A stretch of DNA of 64,000 nt from Sordariomycetes sp. S80-01Y (taxonomy: Eukaryota > Ascomycota > Sordariomycetes), in the NCBI GenBank assembly GCA_037042185.1, contig JAXQJY010000027.1, positions 1,488,001-1,552,000 of the forward strand, given 5' to 3'. The notes under the pieces are model-generated. The model did not search any database. It saw nothing but the letters and a program-made list of their open reading frames with translations, and was not told where the DNA came from. The position numbers and the translations under genes were made by a program. The stretch's first letter is position 1, and each line of letters starts with the position of its first letter. Of the stretch, positions 57,139 to 64,000 are shown piece by piece.

Positions 57139-58089
57139 ATGTTCGGTCAAGCTACGATGTCTTCCGGGCACGGGAGCATGCCTCCAGGCCAAGGAAACCT
57201 GTCATCGCCTCCTTACAACCACAACACCATCGCCCGAGGGGGACATTCGAGTGTCCCGTCCAACAATCAATCACCAGCTACTGGTGCCGAAGGGTTGCCC
57301 GCTCCTTTCGAGCATCAACAGTCTTATCCGCCACACAGCCAAGCACATCCGCAACATCTGCCGCTCCCTTCAACCACTGCACAGCCGTCATCGGGCCAGT
57401 ACGCAGCGATGAGGAGCCCCGCCCCTTACCTGAATCTGTCGGGCGTCGGCAACAGCCGTCCATATTCTTTACCAAGCGTCCATGATCAGGGCCAGGGCGC
57501 TCAGGGACAGAGGCACTACGAGCAAATGGCATCTCCCCAACCGTACTCCCCGGGGGCTCATCACAGCGCTCAGTACAACATGAACACCCAGTTGAGACCT
57601 GGTGGCTGGCAACATCATGCGCCCGGTATGCAGGGACAGATTATGTCACCTCCCCAACCATCGATGATTCCTGGTCAACAGCCGCCCATGATGGGTGGAC
57701 ATCCGAGTTCCATGGGTCATCCACACCAAATGATGTACGCAGGCGGCCATCCATTTAATCCGTACTTCGCGCAACCGGCACCGGCTCAAGAACGTCCCTT
57801 CAAGTGCGAGCAGTGCAGAGCAGCCTTTAGCCGCAATCACGATCTCAAACGCCACAAGAGGATCCACCTGGCCGTCAAACCCTTCCCGTGCGACTTCTGT
57901 GATAAGACTTTCACTCGGAAGGATGCTTTGAAGGTTAGTAGTTCAGGAGTACTCCCATTGTTGACAATGAATGCTAACCATGTGTAGCGACACCGCCTCG
58001 TGAAGAACTGCGAGGCCAAGTACCGAAAGGATCAAAACCAGGCCAACACCACCGACGGAGAGCAACGGACTCCGCCGCAGACACCGTAG
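57139..58089 (+). CDS. C2H2 zinc-finger transcription factor with Crz1-like fingers (2 exons)
   Basis: The protein is about 298 residues in exons 57139-57933 and 57988-58089 (54-nt intron, GTTAGT donor, GCTAAC branch). The frame is open from 57064, but 57139 is its first ATG. Residues 1-220 are Pro/Gln/Gly/Ser/His-rich and probably an activation region. Finger 1 (CEQCRAAFSRNHDLKRHKRIH) is linked by LAVKPFP to finger 2 (CDFCDKTFTRKDALKRH), which ends in a Cys (LVKNC), i.e. C2HC. The intron splits finger 2 between K and R. The linker and RNHDLKRHKRIHLAVKPFPC resemble calcineurin-responsive Crz1/CrzA, but the protein is far shorter and no PxIxIT-like docking site is evident, so a paralogous regulator is more likely. 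It stands isolated by 10.7 and 3.8 kb. Confidence 0.88.
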
Positions 58090-61000
58090 ACCGTGCGGCT
58101 ACGGGATTTCATGAGGGAAAACGAGATATGATGTACCATCTTGTTTCAACGGGAAAGGGATACGGAGTTAGCTTGGACGTTTACGGTTAGGGGAGTTGTA
58201 GACGAGTTTGGGACACGGGCGATAGTTCTGTCCAGAACCACTTGTGCATGCGGGTTTGGTCAGGAATGATCTAGAGGGAACTGACTTGGGCACGGAAGGC
58301 GTCATGGAATGGCATCATGGGCTCTGCGAATAGCTGTGCTGTTTGGCGAGGAGTTTGGATTCTGGGATAGTCAAGGACGGACTTTCTTTTGACTCTTTCA
58401 TTACCTGATGGCATTAGGATTGTAATCGTTGGTATTTCGACCCAACGCGGCTTGTAAACAACTTGTGCACGATATCTACATTTCACTTCGAAAGTAGCGT
58501 GATTCATTGCGAGGATTCATAGCTTCAGGGCTGCTGATATTAGTATCGCGTCGGCTTTAAGTCCAAACTCCTTGCGACGGAACACTTAACCGTTTCGCAT
58601 CCGATACTGCGTCTCCGAGCAATCGTTATGGTCGGTTTCTTAAAGCCTTGCGGCTCCCGCCATGCCAGCAAAGGCAGCGACAGAGCACCAGAGGTGGAGC
58701 AAGATCGGCATGAGTCGGTGAAATGCAGACGCTGTCATAGTGTGATTTACGTTGTGGAACGTAGTGCTCTGAAATTGAGAACCGAGCTGAAGGAGTCCGT
58801 AATGCTCTCTTTCTCTTCCGAAAAACTTGAATATAATATGAAAAGATGATGGTCCGTGAGGATTCGTGAAATAGAGGTTGGGACCCCCAGGGACCCTGGC
58901 GTTGTGACCCAACCTTGAACTCCATCGCTGGCCGTCAGGGCCAACGCCGCGACATCTAATAAATAACCAAGCGCGGGTAATTTTGGTCACAGTTACACTC
59001 GGTATGCCTTAAGAGGTCTTGTGGTATGTACCTGCTCCGCCTTGCGTCTACCCCTGGTCCCACCCTTCAGCCATGGGATCACAGAGATGTGCCGACTTAG
59101 GCCTTCGGGACAACGACCTCGACCCCCTGCGGGGCCTCTTTGTATGAGGCTGACTGAGAATCCATCGATTGACACGGCCGACTCTCGACCCTACCGATCG
59201 CGGGACTCGGGGGAGCTGGGCGTAGCTAGCCGGCTGGATGGGTTGCATGTCTCCTATGTCGTCGATGCGAGAAGACGTACATGAACCCTCGGCATATGCT
59301 AGATGCATGTTGTTTATAGGTCTTCAAAAACCTGACGCTTCACAGAACATTTCTAGAGCCACACATTTCCCTGCGCAACCACAGTACTCAGCCAGTGAGA
59401 TCTAGGTGTGTTCTCGAAGAAAGAAAGCGAACACAATCACGAAGGTGGCGCCCTTTCAGTAGCTTTTGTCCCACAACCTCGTTCCAGCGGGGGCAGGTTG
59501 CCTTGGCTGTACAAAGATGCCGGGTCCTACAATTCGTTGATCCAACAATTGGTTCCAAGATTTTGATCTTCATTCCTATATTCATGCATTGTCTGAGAGT
59601 ACGCTGAAAACCGTTGACCCCAAAGTAACAAATTCGTTGGGAGAATGGCAGCCCCTTTTTCGAGACCCAAATATTCTGGGGAGTAGCATGAACGGAAATG
59701 GGGCGTCAATGACATGATTTTCTTGTACTAATTGGGAACTCTTTCATTCGGATCTGGTAGTCCTCGATGCATGTTTCGATGAAGATTTTGTAATCATCGT
59801 GTCAGCGAAAGCCCCCCTTCCGGCCCGCCTGATCAAGGAATCAGTGTAACCTGGACCAAGACAGGTAGGACAGTCTGCATGGGGTGACCCGGTCAGCAGA
59901 TTACATCTCACTCGGAGCACTGTCCAAAGGGTGTCGATAGTTGTCAGAGACACGCCGGGTCGGGTGATTGCAGGTGCCAGGGTAGGGCGCTTGACAGGCG
60001 GCCCGGAAAGGAGAGGAGCGGCTAGGTACAGCACGGCAGTTGGGGTCATGTCGGAGGGTTATGGCTCGCCCTTCTTCGAGATCCATTGCCATACTCAGTT
60101 TTGGGTAGTGAAAAGGGGAGGCCCGAGGGAGCACGCTCGGTGTGTAGGGGCTTGACGGGTGCGTTGCCCTACCTTGCGAGGCCGGCACTATACTGTCCAT
60201 GAGGCATCTCAAGGCACTTGGGAATACAGAAGATTGTGCATTCTTGTGAGAAGAGTTTTGTACTCTCTGACTCTCAGGCAGACGCTGGATTTATAGACCT
60301 CGGCAACAGTGTTCGCACAGATCTTGAAACGAGTTGAAGCGGCTACACTGAGCTCCGCCAAATCTCGACAGGTTTCGTTCGGTACCTGATCAGCTGACAC
60401 GACGTTCTGTCAAGTAGGTTAAGAACGTAAAAGTAAACTTGAAGCTGCATCTCATTTTGAGTAAGAAGCCAGGACACAGTAGAGTGTGAGAACGCACGGA
60501 GCTCGAGCTATTTGACGAACCCCAGTCAAAGGGCCTTGACATCCCGTCCACAAGTGCAAAGCGGGATAGTTTGGGACATGAATCCAAATACCTTGAATAT
60601 TAACAAAGTTAAAACTTATTCTCTGCGCCAGAATCACCATATGTACATCTTAGGTTAGCTGCGAATACATCACCGTGGCCAATAGCAGTACAGTGACATG
60701 ATGGGTAAGAATGGCTGCCTCCAAAAGGACCTCACGGTAAGGCAACCTAGCTCGGACTTCTCCCGACAGTAATTCACCCTGTTTTGCTCATCTATCTAGC
60801 TGAAAATGGATAGCCACGTATCCAATGTGCCGCGTTTTGACAGAGTAGCTGACGGAGGAGCGAGCGAGTTGCGAGCCCGCCCCTCATGGACCTCACCCGT
60901 CAGCCACGAACCACGAACCTCCGCATCAGACAATCCCCTTCACCATGCTTCCTAAAGCTCTCTTTTTTTCGAGGCAGTCCATCCGATGTTACAGAACCAC

Positions 61001-61905
61001 CGACAAGCCCCATCTCCAATCACACTGCCCACCTCATCCAAAAGGGGCAATCCCCCTTTCCTAAAAGGGGTCACGTCTCCGCTACGAAGCCGCTGCGCCG
61101 AGTCAGCTCGAAACTATACGCCTGGCCGTGAAAGAACAAAGAGCTGCCCGCCATTTCTGCACAGGCTTCACAGTCGATGGCACTGACACTCATCACTGAC
61201 TTGCTTTTCCGAGAGATGCAGAGGACTGACGACGATGACTTCCCCTTTAGGGATCGTGCCCGCGTATCGTCACCTTATCCCCCACTTACTGCATCGAGGC
61301 GTAGTTCTCGAAGCTTACCGCAACAGTCACAGATTCTGAATCAGGAAATAAAAGCAAGCCGTGTAAGCTGAGGCACCCCATGTAAGAATGAAAGACTGTT
61401 GGATTCTAGCAAACTCAGATGTCGACCGTGCCCTCCAACTCGACGGCCGATAAATCCATCACATCCAGCCCAACCAACATGCGCGCATCGTTCCCTCATG
61501 TCCCATTCTCTCTGAATCCTCTGAATTCTCTGAAACCTTACCGGTTAATTCCATTCCTTGACAACCTTTCTCCCTTAAAAACACAAAAGGAGCTCATCGC
61601 CTTCGCTCCTTGACAAATGAACGCTCCGTCACACCGCGTCCCATGACCTCTTGCAAATGCAAGCAAAAGTCTGGTCCGTGGCAACCAATTCGATGCAGCT
61701 TCCTAGGTTGACCTCCTTGGATCGGGATATGACAACCAAGGCGTGCAATGACCAGCTCTGCCACGGACGGAAGAGAAGCCCAAAGTGAAATGGCATATCA
61801 ACACCTTATCAACGCCATCCAATTACCCACGACCAAGCGGCTCAGACCATGTCGAGAAAAGTAGAGGGTATCAGCGAACATGGTCAAGCGACTGCTCATC
61901 CTCGC
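58090..61905. other. 3.8-kb convergent intergenic region
   Basis: This lies between the tail-to-tail C2H2 and MCM1 genes. No convincing gene is seen. It includes a hairpin with STRE-like AGGGG/CCCCT motifs at 61041-61070 and a 39-codon ORF at 60945 with a mitochondrial-presequence-like start. The length is unusual for a convergent pair in a fungus. Confidence 0.45.
61041..61070. promoter_or_regulatory. Three AGGGG/CCCCT motifs in a hairpin
   Basis: AGGGG at 61043 and 61066 and CCCCT at 61053 fit the stress-response element core. The first two form an inverted repeat (AAAGGGG ... CCCCTTT) with a short loop, which could also act as an RNA hairpin. Confidence 0.35.
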
Positions 61906-62853
61906 TCATGACTGGTGATGCTGGCCCGGAGGCATGCCAGGTTGACCCGGCATACCCTGACCGTAGCCTGGATTCCTCTGCATGTAGTTTTGGTAGGCCA
62001 TGGCCTGTTGAGGGTCCATGGGGACGTTGGCGGGCATGTAGTTACCAGCAGGCATGTTAGGGTGCTGGGGCATCCCAGGGCGTCCCTGAGGCGGCATGTG
62101 TTGCGCCGGAGCCTCTTCGGGAGACTCGGGCTGGTCGCCTTCGACGCCGTTCTCGTTGCCAGGAGTGGGTTCGGGTGCGTTCAAGCAGGCCTAAGGAGAA
62201 TGGGTCAGCAGCCGGTTAGATCGGAGGGCTGTGATCCCTAGAAGTATGGTCGTGCAACTCGAGACGAGAGCGATGCCGTCGCAACTTGGGAAAACACGTG
62301 TTTTGCACGTACCTGAATCAAGTTCTTGCCCTCAGCCTTGGTAACGAGTGGCTGAAGCTTGGGTGTTGTGAAGGTGTAGACTAGGCCAGTCTCGGAGACG
62401 ACGAGGAGCAACACCTGGGTGCCGGTAAGGACGGAGAGTTCGTAGGCCTGCCAATTGCGCGTGTCAGCGGAGGGTTCAATTCGAGACGAGAAAAGCACTT
62501 CTCGCAAGGTGACGGTAAAGTACGCGCTGGTGGCTTTGTTGTCGCGATGGCCTCCCGACGCGACGAGCGTGAGGAGGGGTCGCCGTGATGCGACGGGCGG
62601 GTGAACTGACCTTCTTCATGATGCCCGCCTTGCGCTTGGAAAAGGTGATGTGGCGACGCGACTTGTCGCTGATGAACTTGATCTCAATCTTGCGGCGCTC
62701 GCGGTTGCCCTTGTCATCATCATCGTCGTCGTCGTCGGCGGGCGCGGCGCGCTGGCGCTTGACGCCGCGACTCTCGGTGTTGGCGCTGCCATTGCCCTGC
62801 TGGCTCTCGTCGATGTCCTCGGTGGGCGAGGTCTGGTCGGTGATGTCGGCCAT
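61906..62853 (-). CDS. MCM1: MCM1-type MADS-box transcription factor (3 exons)
   Basis: The protein is about 220 residues in exons 62853-62611, 62447-62313 and 62190-61906. The start is taken at MADITDQTSPTEDIDE; an open frame upstream to 62940 lacks family similarity. An acidic N-terminus with an eight-Asp run precedes the SRF-type MADS domain. RRKIEIKFISDKSRRHITFS and KRKAGIMKK end exon 1, and AYELSVLTGTQVLLLVVSET continues in exon 2; all DNA-contact and dimer residues expected for Mcm1 are present. The first intron (163 nt, GTCAGT donor) is long for this window. Exon 3 encodes a Pro/Gln/Met-rich tail with repeats of the QGMPGQPGMPPG type. Mcm1 works with cofactors in mating-type control, cell-cycle and developmental gene expression. 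Confidence 0.94.
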
Positions 62854-64000
62854 TGTTGCTTCGACGCTTTGGGTTGTTTCCGAGGTGAGTCGAGAGGAAA
62901 GTCGCAAATGCGGTTGGCGTTGCGTGTCAGTCCAATCCAATCGTCTGTATCACACAGAGCAGGCTGGAAAAGGCAAAAAGTGGTGGAGATACTGTTTTGG
63001 TCGTGGTGCCGATGGATCTATACTAGATCTGGAGTCGAGGGCGGAGAGGAGGGAAGTGCCAGAAGTCAGGCAGAGAGGCACAGGCGGGCAGGGGCGCAGC
63101 TGTTTCTCGCTGTCCTCAGTGGCTGGCGCTCCACTGTCACAGTGTGCCTAAATTCCTCAGGCAGGCACAGGTGTGGCGGAAAGAGCGAGCGACTGTGGCC
63201 TCCTCGGCTTGAGTTTTGCCTATGTTTGGCCGCTAAGTACGCGCTCGACCAATCAGACTTGCGCAACACTCGAGTGCGCGTGCGCGCCACCACATCAACC
63301 AGACGGAATGCTGCTGCGAGAGCAAGAGGACCTGGAGGAGGAGGAGCAGGAAGCAGCACTGGTGCGACCTCCAAAGGGGGGCGGGAGCTGAGCTGAGGTG
63401 TTTGATTTGACGAGTTCCCACCCCGCACTGTTGTAGCGACACTGTACGCTCTCCTCACAGTGCTGAAAGATTATCTGCACGGTTAATCCTTCGTGGTCGC
63501 GCACGTCAGGTCCTTGATCCCGAAAGATCTACGCAGGCTGCTCGACTGGTGCCGAAACGCCTTTGTCGGCAACTTGATGAGATTTGGCAGTGGCTTGCCG
63601 CTTGAATATCATCAGATGAGCTTCGTCTACGCGGGTTTGTTGTCTGTCTTTACAAGTCTGCAGCAAAACGCATGTCTCGGCCGGACTCGAATTGGCGCTG
63701 TCAGGACGCGCTCACTTACACAGTGCTCCCAATGGAGCCAGCAGGCGCCCCTTCAAGCGTCACCCACCAGCACCAGGCCCTTTTGCCACCTCAGCGTCTG
63801 TTCTTCTGCTTATCCCAGCGACTTTGCGGAGTCCGCGATCTCTTATTGTGTCTCTCCACGAGTTGTTGACGTGAGTGAGAATCGCAAAAGCCTTCGTGCA
63901 CCGGATCGTCGAGTACGGTATTACTCGTGTTTATCTAGTAATACGCGCCGTACAGCTGTGGATTCCCAGACAGTGCGCAGAAGATCGCGCATTAAAACGG
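62854..64000. promoter_or_regulatory. MCM1 upstream region to window end
   Basis: This 1.15-kb region upstream of MCM1 has no credible protein gene. It holds a tRNA-like sequence at 63673-63740, a purine-rich GGAGGAGGAGG-type run near 63333, and one CCTCGG near 63206. Confidence 0.4.
63673..63740 (-). other. tRNA-like sequence, possibly a relic
   Basis: On the minus strand TGGCTCC and CGAGACA pair at five of seven positions. The element GCCAA-TTCGAGT-CCGGC has the T-loop consensus with two A-C mismatches next to the loop. At 68 nt, with no clear D or anticodon stem, it cannot be a functional tRNA. It may be a degenerate tRNA or chance. Confidence 0.2.

Noticed and set aside
1-64000. Transposons, retroelements, CRISPR arrays, rRNA genes
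   Set aside because: No transposase, integrase or reverse transcriptase motifs, no long terminal repeats, no spaced repeats and no rRNA signatures were seen.

Overview
The window is nuclear DNA of a filamentous ascomycete (Pezizomycotina, probably Sordariomycetes). The signs are intron-bearing genes with short introns (about 41-60 nt for most) and GTRNGN-type donors, CTAAC/CTGAC-like branch points, CT-rich leaders, GC-biased third codon positions, a fungal tRNA-Gly with an anticodon-loop intron, and proteins typical of this group (FAD monooxygenase, CYP52-like and trichodiene-oxygenase-like P450s, a GPI wall protein, a Gin4-type kinase, MCM1). I saw no transposon, retroelement, CRISPR array or rRNA gene.

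Layout. 0-3.3 kb: a polytopic membrane protein and a CYP52-like P450, possibly the edge of a specialised-metabolism locus. 3.8-9 kb: a single-pass secreted-type membrane protein, a WBP11-domain protein and a monocarboxylate-type MFS transporter. 9-14.2 kb: phosphopantothenate-cysteine ligase (CoA synthesis), the ER acetyl-CoA transporter and kinetochore CENP-O. 14.5-22.6 kb: a GPI wall protein, Yae1, an FAD monooxygenase, a secreted SurE-like phosphatase and a second P450. 22.6-26.4 kb: 3.8 kb without a convincing gene apart from one tiny ORF. 26.4-32.6 kb: two small membrane proteins of unknown role, a degenerate ORF, an MFS exporter and tRNA-Gly(GCC). 33-46.4 kb: peroxisomal acyl-CoA oxidase, a Gin4/Hsl1 kinase, fumarase and malate synthase. 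46.4-57.1 kb: a 10.7 kb gene desert leading to a C2H2 factor with Crz1-like fingers. 58-61.9 kb: a second, convergent 3.8 kb gap. 61.9-62.9 kb: MCM1, with its upstream region running to the window end.

Functional threads. Several genes concern acetyl-CoA and fatty-acid carbon: CoA synthesis (CAB2), acetyl-CoA transport, peroxisomal beta-oxidation (SKL-tailed oxidase), the glyoxylate shunt (SKL-tailed malate synthase) and fumarase. CCTCGG, the core bound by the FarA/FarB/CTF1 fatty-acid regulators, is clustered upstream of malate synthase, occurs twice upstream of the oxidase, and forms a four-copy 11-bp tandem array upstream of the second P450. A second thread is cell-cycle and morphogenesis control: CENP-O, Gin4 and MCM1.

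All exon structures were read by eye from splice signals, phase continuity and family motifs. No alignment or transcript data was available.
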